DNA from: Borborobacter arsenicus
GTDB taxonomy: Bacteria > Pseudomonadota > Alphaproteobacteria > Rhizobiales > Rhizobiaceae
DNA: 64,000 nt
Assembly: GCF_003934165.1 (NCBI RefSeq)
Contig: NZ_RKST01000016.1
Coordinates: 1-64,000 of the forward strand
Reading direction: 5' to 3'
The number at the start of each line of letters is the position of its first letter. Positions within the stretch are counted from its first letter, which is position 1. The position numbers and the translations under genes were made by a program. Below the pieces are notes generated by a model. That model was not told where the DNA came from. It did no database searches and saw nothing but the letters and a program-made list of their open reading frames with translations. Positions 8,501 to 15,502 of the stretch are shown here, in pieces.

Positions 8501-10078
8501 GGCCGCTCCCGGCGCATCGTAAGAAAAACCGGCCGCGACGGCATCGACCGGCTTGCAGTCGAAAACCGACCTGGCTCAGCCAATCTCGCCGAAACCCAGG
8601 CCTTCATGGGTGACGACAAGAATATCCTAGTCTTCAGCGACGCCGGTGGGACCGGCCGCTCCTACCACGCTGATCTCGGAGCAAGGAATCAGCGGCTGCG
8701 GAAGCACTATCTGCTGGAGGCTGGATGGCGTGCCGACAACGCCATCCAGGGGCTCGGACGAACCCACCGCACCAATCAGGCGCAGCCACCGCTGTTCCGG
8801 CCGATGGCCGCGAACGTCAAGGCGGGAAAGCGCTTTCTTTCGACGATCGCGCGCCGGCTCGACACGCTGGGCGCGATCACACGCGGCCAGCGCCAGACTG
8901 GCGGGGCTGGGCTGTTCCGGTCCGAGGACAATCTGGAAAGCCCCTATGCTCGTGCGGCGCTCCGCCAATTCTACTGGCTGCTGCATCAGGGCAAGATCGA
9001 GGGCTGCTCGCTTGCGACGTTCGAGGCTGTAACCGGCCTGTCGCTGACCACCGACGAGGGCGGTCTTCGCGACGAGTTGCCGCCGATCACGACCTGGCTG
9101 AACCGGCTGCTGGCGCTACGCATTGAAACCCAGAACCTTTTGTTCGAGGTGTTCGAGCAACTGATGACGGCGAAGATCGACGGCGCCATCGCTGCCGGCA
9201 ACTACGACAAGGGCCTTGAGACGATCACTGCGGAGAGCATCGTCGTCACCGATCGGCGCACCGTCTACACCCATCCAGTCTCCGCCGCGCAGTCGCATGT
9301 GCTGACCGTCGCGCGAAAGGACCGCATCCGGCCTCTTGGCCTGGTCGACGCGCTGGCCATCGCCCGCGCCGAGCCGCAATCGGCACTGTTGGTCAACACG
9401 CGTTCGAACCGTGCGGCGGTCCAGCTGCCGACCGCGAGCCTGATGCTTGACGACGGCGCGATAGAGCATCGCGTGCGTCTGTTGCGGCCGACCGACGAAC
9501 TGCGTTTCGGTCTCGATGCCCTCGCCGAGACCCATTGGGAGCCGGCCGACCGGAAGCTGTTCTGCGAGCTCTGGCAAGCGGAGGTGGCCGCGGTTCCGGA
9601 GTTCAGCACCAGCAGCTTCCACATCGTCACCGGATTGCTTCTGCCGATCTGGCGGCGCCTGCCAGATCATGACTGCCAAGTCTACCGCATCCAGACCGAC
9701 GCAGGCGAACGCATCATCGGCCGCCACATCGCGCCGACGCTGGTTGCGACCATGTTGCGTAACCTCGGGATCGACAATGTGCCGACGCTCGCAGCGGACG
9801 AGGCATGGACCGGGCTGCTCGAAGGACGGATCGGCTTGCAGCTTGCCGACGGCCTGGTCCTGCGTCGCAGCCGGGTCATGAACGACTATCGCGTCGAGCT
9901 GATCGGCTTCACCGATGCGATGGTGCCGCGGCTGAAGGCGCTGGGTCTGATTTCGGAAATCATCTCCTGGAAGCTGCGCCTGTTCATCCCGACCGGCGCC
10001 GGCGGCTCCGCCATGCTCGCCTCGCTCCTCGACCGCCATACGCTGGTCGGGGTCACCGACCGGTCGTCAGCGGCCTGA
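5540..10078 (+). CDS. methyltransferase/Strawberry-notch-type SF2 helicase fusion
   Basis: The 1,512-residue protein joins a class I SAM-dependent DNA methyltransferase (LEPSAGTGLLAVHAE; catalytic NPPF at residues 220-223) to an SF2 helicase of the Strawberry-notch type (Walker A GDGTGCGKG at 533-541, DEAH at 669-672, then VYVSATGAT, and arginine-finger motif GLGRTHRTNQ at 1071-1080). A long C-terminal region of unknown function follows. The start at 5540 is set by AAGGA eight bases upstream; an in-frame start at 5498 lies within the leader hairpins. Proteins of this design, comparable in layout to phage P1 DarB, belong to the polyvalent proteins of phages and conjugative elements and are thought to protect incoming DNA. 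That role is inferred here. The Toprim gene follows by 15 bases. Confidence 0.88.
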   Translation: MNIVTTTSTVARTVVPLAAPASAGINTAPAIHQAAASLLPFLEQGKPISTAALRTAMTDSFGGTDAQGFWVWKDAYEALEAALVLFLRRFGPAILSRSASPAATLAMMRRIAELVPTHTRRSDESQAMQQLSTPLPLAFLTAHAAAICSSDRVLEPSAGTGLLAVHAEIARASLVLNELAATRADLIGLLFPRAPVSRHDAGHIDDHLDPTIAPSVVLMNPPFSVGAYVDGHVADAAWRHLSSAFARLHAGGRLVAITGTSLSPENPKWRPAFERLQQQGRVVFTAAIDGRVYARHGTTAETRLTIIDKIPASDPTGFVTSPGKALDVETLLAWISGLPPRTPGGFPDSIGALSNGVLRNAAKKMAARSADRAAPAAPTASVAKIGRLARPVARAKPTRPAMPADTPAVPLAYELRDWMPEEGGPLTDTIYEPYALQSIHMPRAKPHPTPLVQSAAMAAVAPPKPSYRPLLPDAIVDEGLLSDAQLESVIYAGEAHSGHLAGNWTVDETFDVVSAAPEDAENAVRFRRGWFLGDGTGCGKGRQVAGIILDNWLQGRRRAIWISKSDKLLEDAQRDWAALGQERLLVQPLSRYRQGTPIRLAEGILFTTYATLRSQERDGKKSRIAQIIDWVKQEAGRTASPTGIEENQTGRAEGSPGTKKSFDGVIVFDEAHAMANAAGGKGERGDVTPSQQGKAGLRLQHALPDARIVYVSATGATAVENLAYAQRLGIWGSEDFPFANRAEFVAAIEDGGVAAMEVLARDLKSLGLYTSRSLSYDGVEYDLLEHELTEEQIRIYNSYADAFQVIHNNLTAALEATNITSETGTLNRNAKSAARSAFESTKQRFFSHLITSMMTPTLIGAIERDGADGHSAVVQIVSTGEALMERRLAEIPTEEWSDLHVDVTPREYVGGYLMHSFPTQLFEEYSDAEGNVYSRPVHDVDGNPVQCREAVRRRDELIEKLGSLPPVGSALDQIIHHFGTDVVAEVTGRSRRIVRKTGRDGIDRLAVENRPGSANLAETQAFMGDDKNILVFSDAGGTGRSYHADLGARNQRLRKHYLLEAGWRADNAIQGLGRTHRTNQAQPPLFRPMAANVKAGKRFLSTIARRLDTLGAITRGQRQTGGAGLFRSEDNLESPYARAALRQFYWLLHQGKIEGCSLATFEAVTGLSLTTDEGGLRDELPPITTWLNRLLALRIETQNLLFEVFEQLMTAKIDGAIAAGNYDKGLETITAESIVVTDRRTVYTHPVSAAQSHVLTVARKDRIRPLGLVDALAIARAEPQSALLVNTRSNRAAVQLPTASLMLDDGAIEHRVRLLRPTDELRFGLDALAETHWEPADRKLFCELWQAEVAAVPEFSTSSFHIVTGLLLPIWRRLPDHDCQVYRIQTDAGERIIGRHIAPTLVATMLRNLGIDNVPTLAADEAWTGLLEGRIGLQLADGLVLRRSRVMNDYRVELIGFTDAMVPRLKALGLISEIISWKLRLFIPTGAGGSAMLASLLDRHTLVGVTDRSSAA

Positions 10079-10093
10079 GCAGGGGAGGCGACC

Positions 10094-11131
10094 ATGTCCG
10101 GCTCGGCCTCCGAGCTGGCGCGCCGCTTGGGCGAACATGCCGAGACGGTGTGCCGCGAATATCTCTCCAACGGCTATCGCTCCGGCAACCACTGGATCGT
10201 TGGCGACGTCCGCAACACGCGCGGCCGTTCCATGCATGTGCGGCTGAGGGCCAATGCCAAGGGTCCTGCGGGGAAGTGGGTCGATGAGCAAAGCGGGGAA
10301 CATGGCGATCTGCTCGATGTCATCGAAGCGAGCTGCGGCCTCACCGAGTTCCGCGATGTCGCGGACGAGGCACGTCGCTTTCTTGCCCTGCCGCGACCCG
10401 AAACCGTACGCACAGAGCGCGAGGCCGCCGCGACACGCGGCTCGCCCGACGCCGCCCGTCGCCTCTTCGCCATGTCGCAGCCAATCGCCGGCACCCTTGC
10501 CGATCGCTATCTTGCCGGCCGCGGCATCCTGCTTGGCCCGCAGGAGCGATGCCTGCGCTTCCATCCCGGCTGCTACTATCGGGATCTCCTGACGGGCGAG
10601 ACGCTCGCGCTTCCCGCCCTGATCGCCGCAGTCACCGGCCTCGACGGGCAGATCACCGGCCTGCAGCGCACCTGGCTTGATCCTTCGGGCACGGGCAAGG
10701 CGCCGCTCGCCGATCCGCGCCGCTCGCTCGGTCACCTGCTTGGCAACGGCATCTGGCTCGGACTTGATCCCAGCGCCCCGGTCCCCGTCATGGCCGCGGG
10801 CGAGGGTTTCGAGACAATGGCGTCGCTCCGCACGGTCATGCCGGCGCTGCCGGTCGCCGCCGCCACCTCGGCCAACCACCTCGCCGGCCTGTCCTTCCCG
10901 CCTGGCTGCCGTCGCCTCTACATCGCGGCCGATGCCGACGCTGCCGGCCGCCACGGCATCGAGCGTCTCAGCCAGCGCGCAGGCGAGGCCGGGATCCTCG
11001 CGCTGGCGTTACGGCCGCAGCTAGGCGACTTCAACGACGATCTGCGCCATCTCGGCCCGGCTTCTGTCGCCGCGTGCCTACGGGACCAGCTCATCCCGGA
11101 CGACGCGCGTCTCTTCCTGCCGCTCGGCTGA
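10094..11131 (+). CDS. Toprim-domain primase-like protein
   Basis: 345 residues. The N-terminal part (SNGYRSGNHWIVGDV, GKWVDEQSGEHGDLLDVI) is the zinc-finger-less DNA-binding region found in plasmid and phage primase-like proteins. The C-terminal half has the Toprim signature: conserved Glu in AAGEGFETMASL and the DxD motif in LYIAADADAAGR. It would bind divalent metal and could act as a primase or nuclease on transferred single-stranded DNA, though no helicase domain is fused. It starts 15 bases after the helicase gene with GGGGAGG as ribosome site, so the two are probably co-transcribed. Confidence 0.8.
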   Translation: MSGSASELARRLGEHAETVCREYLSNGYRSGNHWIVGDVRNTRGRSMHVRLRANAKGPAGKWVDEQSGEHGDLLDVIEASCGLTEFRDVADEARRFLALPRPETVRTEREAAATRGSPDAARRLFAMSQPIAGTLADRYLAGRGILLGPQERCLRFHPGCYYRDLLTGETLALPALIAAVTGLDGQITGLQRTWLDPSGTGKAPLADPRRSLGHLLGNGIWLGLDPSAPVPVMAAGEGFETMASLRTVMPALPVAAATSANHLAGLSFPPGCRRLYIAADADAAGRHGIERLSQRAGEAGILALALRPQLGDFNDDLRHLGPASVAACLRDQLIPDDARLFLPLG

Positions 11132-11156
11132 CCGGCCAAATCGGCAAGTTGGCCGG
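11132..11156 (+). terminator. hairpin after the Toprim gene
   Basis: Stem CCGGCCAA/TTGGCCGG (8 bp, perfect) with a 9-base loop begins directly after the Toprim stop codon. There is no T-tract. Confidence 0.5.
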
Positions 11157-11314
11157 CAGGCGGGCAGGGCGGCGTCATCGGAAACACTCGCAGCCATAGC
11201 GGTAGTCCGGCGGAGAGGCCGCGCCCGCGGCCTGCCTGAGAGGCGATCCCTGCCACCCCCCGGTCACGGCCGCAACGGCTGCGCCGTCCTCCGCTGACAC
11301 TCCGGCCTTCGGTG

Positions 11315-11337
11315 CGGCCGCGCCCGGGGCGCGGCCG
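11315..11337 (+). terminator. GC-rich hairpin before the DUF2493 gene
   Basis: Stem CGGCCGCGCC/GGCGCGGCCG (10 bp, perfect) with loop CGG, followed by GGTTTCGC. The gap 11132-11389 holds no gene that I can support. Confidence 0.5.
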
Positions 11338-11389
11338 GGTTTCGCTGTCAGGCCGCGATGGGCGCGGCCACAACCGACGGAGACCCGCC

Positions 11390-12331
11390 ATGACCTACGA
11401 GCTTCCCTTCGACGACGCCTACGAGCCCTACCACGCCTCCTCGCCGACCGATCGTGTCATCCTCGAGCTGCAGATGTACGGCCACCGCCCGCATCAGGAC
11501 GAGCCCGATCCCCGCCCGCTGCCCGACGACGAGGTGATCCGGGCCGGCCTCGCCGGGATCGTCGAGACCTTCGCCGGCATGCTCGGCGACACCAGGCTCG
11601 AACCCGATCTCGACGATCTGCTCTGGTCCTTCACCAACGTCTTCCACCGTGCCGCCGAACGCGTCGCCCGCAGCCTCGACCGCAACGAGGAGGCGCAGCG
11701 GTCGAGCCAGAACGAGCAGGACGGCTCCGAGGTGAAGTCTGTCGAGCTGGAACGCCTCACCGCCGAAGGCATCACCTATATCGAGCGCCGCAACGTGCTG
11801 GAAATCATGCGCGACGAAGCGGCCGACCTCTACGAGGCTGAGACCGGCTCGGCATGGCGGCCGCGCACCGGTTCCAAGGTCTCCCATCAGGCGATGACGG
11901 CGGCGGTGATCGACTCCCGGGACTTCCTCGCCGCCCGCCGTCGCGCCGACACCGAGGTGCTGGTCCCGGCCGGCACCAAGATCGCCTTTGCCGGCGGTCT
12001 CGACTGCAACGAGCACGACCGGATCTGGGACGCGCTCGACAAGGCCCGCGAGAAGCACGCGGACATGGTCCTGCTGCACGGCGGCAGCCCGCGCGGCGCC
12101 GAGCGGATTGCCGCTTGCTGGGCCGAAAGCCGCAAGGTCACGCAGATCGCCTTCAAGCCGGACTGGAACCGGCACGCGAAAGCGGCTCCGTTCCGCCGCA
12201 ACGACCAGCTTCTGTCGGTGATGCCCTACGGACTGATCGTCTTCCCCGGCTCCGGTATCACCGACAATCTGGCCGACAAGGCCCGCCGCCTCGGAATCCC
12301 CGTCTGGCGGTTCACGGAGGGTGGCGCGTGA
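11390..12331 (+). CDS. DUF2493 (SLOG-fold) protein
   Basis: 313 residues. The C-terminal 120 residues form a SLOG/YspA-type Rossmann domain: VPAGTKIAFAGGLD, then DMVLLHGGSPRGAERIAACWA, then SVMPYGLIVFPGSGITDNLADKAR. The glycine-rich GGSPRGAE and PGSGITDN loops are the expected nucleotide-binding sites. The N-terminal 180 residues are a helical, acidic region typical of the plasmid versions. SLOG domains bind or process nucleotide-derived ligands and often occur in conflict systems; the role here is unknown. The start at 11390 has GGAG upstream. Confidence 0.8.
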   Translation: MTYELPFDDAYEPYHASSPTDRVILELQMYGHRPHQDEPDPRPLPDDEVIRAGLAGIVETFAGMLGDTRLEPDLDDLLWSFTNVFHRAAERVARSLDRNEEAQRSSQNEQDGSEVKSVELERLTAEGITYIERRNVLEIMRDEAADLYEAETGSAWRPRTGSKVSHQAMTAAVIDSRDFLAARRRADTEVLVPAGTKIAFAGGLDCNEHDRIWDALDKAREKHADMVLLHGGSPRGAERIAACWAESRKVTQIAFKPDWNRHAKAAPFRRNDQLLSVMPYGLIVFPGSGITDNLADKARRLGIPVWRFTEGGA

Positions 12332-12637
12332 GCGCCGCCTTGATTTCCCGCGTCGAAGAACCCGACCGTCCGCGGTCGGTTTCTTCGTGTGCATACTTCC
12401 GTCCGGCCTGCCGAATTCGGGGCGGTGGCCGGGCCGGCAAGTCCGTCAGGTACGCGAGCGGTTCGATTGTTCTCCGATCCGGGCGCGCCGGCCTGCGGCC
12501 GGCCGGGCTCTACTCGCGGCGTACCGCCGCTCCCCGAGCCGGCTACGCCGTCTCGGCCTTCGGTGACGATCCCTCACGCGCGAGAGGGAGAGGAGAGCCG
12601 GACCGGGGCGGTTGATTTGAGAGAAAGGAAAGCGACC
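12332..12637. other. gene-free gap with an intergenic repeat
   Basis: No convincing gene. The gap carries the first copy of the repeat described at 12492-12580. The forward frame is open throughout but has no coding character before the ATG at 12638. Confidence 0.5.
12492..12580 (+). repeat. intergenic repeat A, copy 1
   Basis: About 89 bases, closely similar to 15092-15182. Shared blocks include GGCCGGGCTCTACTCGCG, then CCGCTC, GAGCC, and near the end CGCCTTCGGT-type and ACGATCCCT sequences. It precedes a SLOG gene by about 60 bases; copy 2 lies upstream of another plasmid gene. Confidence 0.65.
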
Positions 12638-13171
12638 ATGGCGATGATATTCCTTGGCGGCTCGCGCGACATCTACGAACTGCCGGTCCCCACAATCGAA
12701 CGGATCAGCGCGATCGTCGCGGCCGAGCACGGCGTGCTGATTGGCGACGCTCCGGGGGCCGATGCCGAGATGCAGGGCCTGCTCGCCGGCTACAATTACG
12801 AGCATGTCGGCGTCTTTCATGCCGGGCCGCAACCGCAGAACAATCTCGGTGACTGGGCCGCCTATCATGTCCCACCACCGCACGGCGCAAAAGGCTTTGC
12901 CGTTCACGCCGGGAAGGACCGCGAGCTGGCCCGGCGCGCCGATTTCGGGCTGATGGTCTGGGACGGCGCATCGCCCGGCACCTGCCTCAACGTGTTGCGC
13001 CTGGCCGTGATCGGCAGCCCATGCGTCGTCTACGACGCGCTGCGCGGCACGGTAGCGACCGTCCACAACACCGCGGACTGGCGCGCCATGCTCGACCATG
13101 CCGGCCCGGACGTTCGCAGCGCCGTCGAAGCCCGCATGACGGCGGACGAGCGCCTCGTACTAGAGAGCTGA
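12638..13171 (+). CDS. SLOG-like Rossmann-fold protein
   Basis: 177 residues from ATG 12638, preceded by AAAGGAAAG. The N-terminus, IFLGGSRDIYELP, followed by HGVLIGDAPGADAEMQGLLAGYNYEHVGVFHAG, has the layout of a SLOG nucleotide-binding domain. A further loop, GLMVWDGASPGTCLNVLRL, lies at the position where SLOG proteins carry their second ligand loop. It is a second, divergent SLOG-type protein directly after the DUF2493 gene, suggesting that the pair works on one ligand. The product is cytoplasmic and the function unknown. Confidence 0.65.
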   Translation: MAMIFLGGSRDIYELPVPTIERISAIVAAEHGVLIGDAPGADAEMQGLLAGYNYEHVGVFHAGPQPQNNLGDWAAYHVPPPHGAKGFAVHAGKDRELARRADFGLMVWDGASPGTCLNVLRLAVIGSPCVVYDALRGTVATVHNTADWRAMLDHAGPDVRSAVEARMTADERLVLES

Positions 13172-13179
13172 TCGCGACC

Positions 13180-13197
13180 GGGCGGCGCCGGCCGCCC
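13180..13197 (+). terminator. hairpin after the SLOG gene
   Basis: Stem GGGCGGC/GCCGCCC with loop GCCG, eight bases after the stop codon, followed by CCCCTT. Confidence 0.5.
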
Positions 13198-13699
13198 CCC
13201 TTGATCCGGCCAAAGACCGACGCCGGCGCCTGTGCTGGCCGAGGCGATCGTCTGCGGGCCTCCTTTCGAAGCCGGTCCCTTGCGGACCCGTCTTTCGCGG
13301 CCCGCCGGCAACCTCAGGGACACCCGCCTGTCCTGTCGCGCCAAGGGCAGGGCAGTTGCGGATCAGGGCGCGCAAACTCGGCTGTCGTGCTTGATCGCGG
13401 ACCACATCGCCGGTGTTGGAGCAGAGCACCACCACCCTGCCGCGACCGCGAAACCCGGCGCGTGACGGAAGCCGGGGCAGGGGATCACCTCGCGGGGGTA
13501 AGAGTGGCACGGTGACGAAGGGGCAGATCCGCAGGGCGGCAAACGCATACCCGCAGCCCCCGCGTCCGGCGTGAAGGACCTGCGATGGTGGCCGGAGGCA
13601 TCGCCTTCGCTCACATCCGTACCATTCCCGTGGTTATGTCGCCTTTGTAGTGGACCGCCTGCTTTTGCGGTCAACCCCCGTTGGGGGTACGCTCGACAA

Positions 13700-13788
13700 A
13701 AATTCAGGAAAATTCGATTTCAGTTTTTGTTTGCGGGCAGGCGAAGAGCCTGCCCGCGGCTTTTCGCAACTAGAATTTTCCAGAATTT
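13700..13788. repeat. 16-bp inverted repeat enclosing a hairpin
   Basis: AAATTCAGGAAAATTC (13700-13715) and GAATTTTCCAGAATTT (13773-13788) are inverted copies with one mismatch. They are AT-rich in a GC-rich neighbourhood and flank the 13733-13757 stem. This could be a protein-binding or recombination site, or an RNA fold. Confidence 0.6.
13733..13757 (+). terminator. terminator-like hairpin in noncoding DNA
   Basis: Perfect 10-bp stem GCGGGCAGGC/GCCTGCCCGC with loop GAAGA, followed by GGCTTTT. No gene ends nearby, so it may end an unannotated small RNA that starts further upstream. Confidence 0.6.
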
Positions 13789-13868
13789 ATGCCGAGTGAC
13801 CGCAGCAGGACGGCCCTCTCCAGCGGCGCCATCGGGAATGGTCCCGATGCAACCGAAGGAGAAGTACC

Positions 13869-14192
13869 ATGGCCACCACGATCGCAAACCTCACCGCCAA
13901 GGCCGACGGCTCGATGGAAGGCGTGTTCGCCACGCTGCGGGTCAACGCCCCGATCACCCTGATCCCGAACACCAACAAGTCCCGCGAGGACGCTCCCGAC
14001 TACCGCATCGTCAACAAGCGCACGGGTTTCGAGATCGGAGCCGGCTGGCATCGCGTCTCCCAGCGGTCGGGCGAGGAATACCTCTCGGTCAAGCTGGAAG
14101 CCCCCGAGATCGGCGTGATCTTCGGCAACCTCGCACCCGCCCCCGGCGGCGACGAGAACAAGAAGGTGATCCTCTGGAACAACCCGCAGTGA
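13869..14192 (+). CDS. DUF736 family protein
   Basis: 107 residues with the typical DUF736 course: an IANLTAKADGSMEGVFATL start, then PDYRIVNKRTGFEIGAGWHRVS, and YLSVKLEAPEIGVIFGNL. The family is small, beta-rich and almost restricted to plasmids and integrative elements of Alphaproteobacteria; its role is unknown. AAGGAG lies 7 bases upstream of the start, and an 8-bp hairpin (13830-13849) lies just before that, which may modulate translation. Confidence 0.85.
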   Translation: MATTIANLTAKADGSMEGVFATLRVNAPITLIPNTNKSREDAPDYRIVNKRTGFEIGAGWHRVSQRSGEEYLSVKLEAPEIGVIFGNLAPAPGGDENKKVILWNNPQ

Positions 14193-14201
14193 ACCGCAGC
14201 A

Positions 14202-14225
14202 AGCCGGCCCCGCAAGGGGCCGGCT
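14202..14225 (+). terminator. hairpin between DUF736 and the next gene
   Basis: Perfect 10-bp stem AGCCGGCCCC/GGGGCCGGCT with tetraloop GCAA, nine bases after the DUF736 stop, followed by CTCATTGTG. It ends 22 bases before the next ribosome site. Confidence 0.55.
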
Positions 14226-14259
14226 CTCATTGTGTTCCACAACGATCAGGAGGCTTTCG

Positions 14260-14586
14260 ATGAGCCGCTACACCATCACCGTCACCAGCGACGGCCGCTC
14301 CGACGAGGACGCCGTCATCGGCTACGATCCGCCGCTGCGCACCTTCTTCCTGCAGGCGTTCCCGGACGAGAGCGGAGATGATCTCGCGCTTTGGCTCGGC
14401 ACCAGCGACCGCGAATATGAAACGGTCGACGCCCTGCACGCGGCGGGGCGAGCCAAGGGCTTCGACTTCATGCCACTACCCGATAGCGTCGCGTTGTCGC
14501 TCGCCGACGACCTTGCAAAGGAGGCCGATCGGCCTCGACACGACGGTCCGCCCGCCGCGTTGATGCGGCATCTGCAGTCCGACTAG
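14260..14586 (+). CDS. conserved plasmid hypothetical protein
   Basis: 108 residues starting at ATG 14260 with AGGAGG six bases upstream. The sequence is acidic (SRYTITVTSDGRSDEDAVIGYDPP, RTFFLQAFPDESGDDLALWLG) and resembles a small family seen next to DUF736 genes. It has no membrane segment or known motif, and I propose no function. A strong two-way terminator follows and separates it from the convergent WGR gene. Confidence 0.65.
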   Translation: MSRYTITVTSDGRSDEDAVIGYDPPLRTFFLQAFPDESGDDLALWLGTSDREYETVDALHAAGRAKGFDFMPLPDSVALSLADDLAKEADRPRHDGPPAALMRHLQSD

Positions 14587-14607
14587 CCGCTCGCCCAAAA
14601 GAAAAGA

Positions 14608-14640
14608 CCCGCGCCGGATTTCTATCCGGCGCGGGCCTTT
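14608..14640. terminator. bidirectional rho-independent terminator
   Basis: Perfect 12-bp stem CCCGCGCCGGAT/ATCCGGCGCGGG with loop TTCT. It is followed by CCTTTTT on the plus strand and by TCTTTTCTTTT on the minus strand, serving both convergent genes. Confidence 0.85.
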
Positions 14641-14669
14641 TTCGTGCTTGTCCGGACGCCTCGCGAACG

Positions 14670-14921
14670 TCATTCGACCCCGGGCGCATCGTGATACCCG
14701 CGTCGTCTCTTCGCTTGTTCGAGCGCAAGACGGGCAGCGGCGGCCGCGGCCTCCTGCGCGAAGAGATCGATGCGGGTTCGGCCGCGCCTGCCGATCCGAC
14801 CCCATTCGCGCACGAGGCAGATGTCACCGAATAGGCCCGGTGACGCCGACAGGCGATAAAACCGCGCCATATTGCGGGCAGGGTCGATGCGGTGGAGATG
14901 GACAATTTCGTGCTTTGGCAT
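14670..14921 (-). CDS. small WGR-domain protein
   Basis: 83 residues made up almost entirely of a WGR domain: HRIDPARNMARFYRLSA, then CLVREWGRIGRRGRTRIDLF, then AAARLALEQAKRRRGY. WGR domains bind nucleic acid and are usually fused to other domains, as in PARP and bacterial MolR-like proteins. Stand-alone forms are frequent on rhizobial plasmids. I chose ATG 14921 because the domain starts there; an upstream in-frame start at 14957 adds 12 residues without homology. It is convergent with its left neighbour. Confidence 0.75.
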   Translation of the reverse strand: MPKHEIVHLHRIDPARNMARFYRLSASPGLFGDICLVREWGRIGRRGRTRIDLFAQEAAAAAARLALEQAKRRRGYHDAPGVE

Positions 14922-15091
14922 GTGACGATTGTCGCCAGGCCATCGTTCTCGGTCCAACGCCTTTTGTGAATCGGTCGCCCGTTATCGATTCACACGGCTG
15001 ATGAATCGTCAAACGGTCTTCACTGACATCATCGTGGACCATCCAGTGCGTCGCAGTCCTGGGTCGGTCACGCAAAGGGATGGGCGAACCA

Positions 15092-15182
15092 CCTGCGGCG
15101 GCCGGGCTCTACTCGCGTCGCGTCGCGCCGCTCACGGAGCCCGCTTGCGCGGTCTCCGCCTTCGGTAACGATCCCTTTCGCG
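15092..15182 (+). repeat. intergenic repeat A, copy 2
   Basis: Partner of 12492-12580. Alignment by eye needs two small gaps. Differences are scattered substitutions, as expected for an old but conserved element rather than a recent duplication. Confidence 0.65.
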
Positions 15183-15196
15183 ATGCGCAAGGAACC

Positions 15197-15240
15197 GGAT
15201 CGACCGGTCCCTTGCGCAACGAGGGGCAACCCCTCGCGCT
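15197..15240 (+). repeat. intergenic repeat B, copy 1
   Basis: About 44 bases similar to 16179-16224. Both begin GGATCGACCGG and end CCCCTCGCGCT. This copy contains the hairpin CGAGGGG/CCCCTCG with loop CAA. Confidence 0.6.
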
Positions 15241-15502
15241 CCCCGCCGGCTGGTCGCCGGAGATGGTCGCGTCCCCTGGCGGGGACGCGGGTCTATCTCT
15301 CTGACGTCCCAGTCTACTGGCCGCTCACATCGCCTCAAGGACTGCGCGGCCCCTCCAATTTTCAGCCGTCGCCCTGAAGAAGCGCGTCGTCAGAAAATCG
15401 GTTCCTCCGCTTGCCGCCTCCGGCGGTCGCTTCGCGATCCTTGACCCGATGCTCGACTTGCCCGTCGGCGGCCTCCGTCATCAAGATGAAGGAGACCATG
15501 AC

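Larger units (their letters stand above)
13198..13868. other. gene-free stretch, structured in its second half
   Basis: I find no credible gene; open frames here lack coding character and ribosome sites. From about 13640 the strand is densely structured: GACCGC/GCGGTC, ACCCCC/GGGGGT (13674-13688), a 10-bp terminator-like stem (13733-13757) inside a 16-bp inverted repeat (13700-13788), and CATCGGGA/TCCCGATG (13830-13849) just before the DUF736 ribosome site AAGGAG. Confidence 0.5.
14922..15502. other. gene-free stretch with two intergenic repeats
   Basis: No gene that I can support. The stretch contains copy 2 of repeat A (15092-15182) and, directly after it, copy 1 of repeat B (15197-15240). 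The remaining sequence shows no clear structure. Confidence 0.5.

Noticed and set aside
9116-10039. Minus-strand open frame of 307 codons within the helicase gene
   Set aside because: Shadow of a GC-rich gene in the antisense phase. No ribosome site and no motifs.
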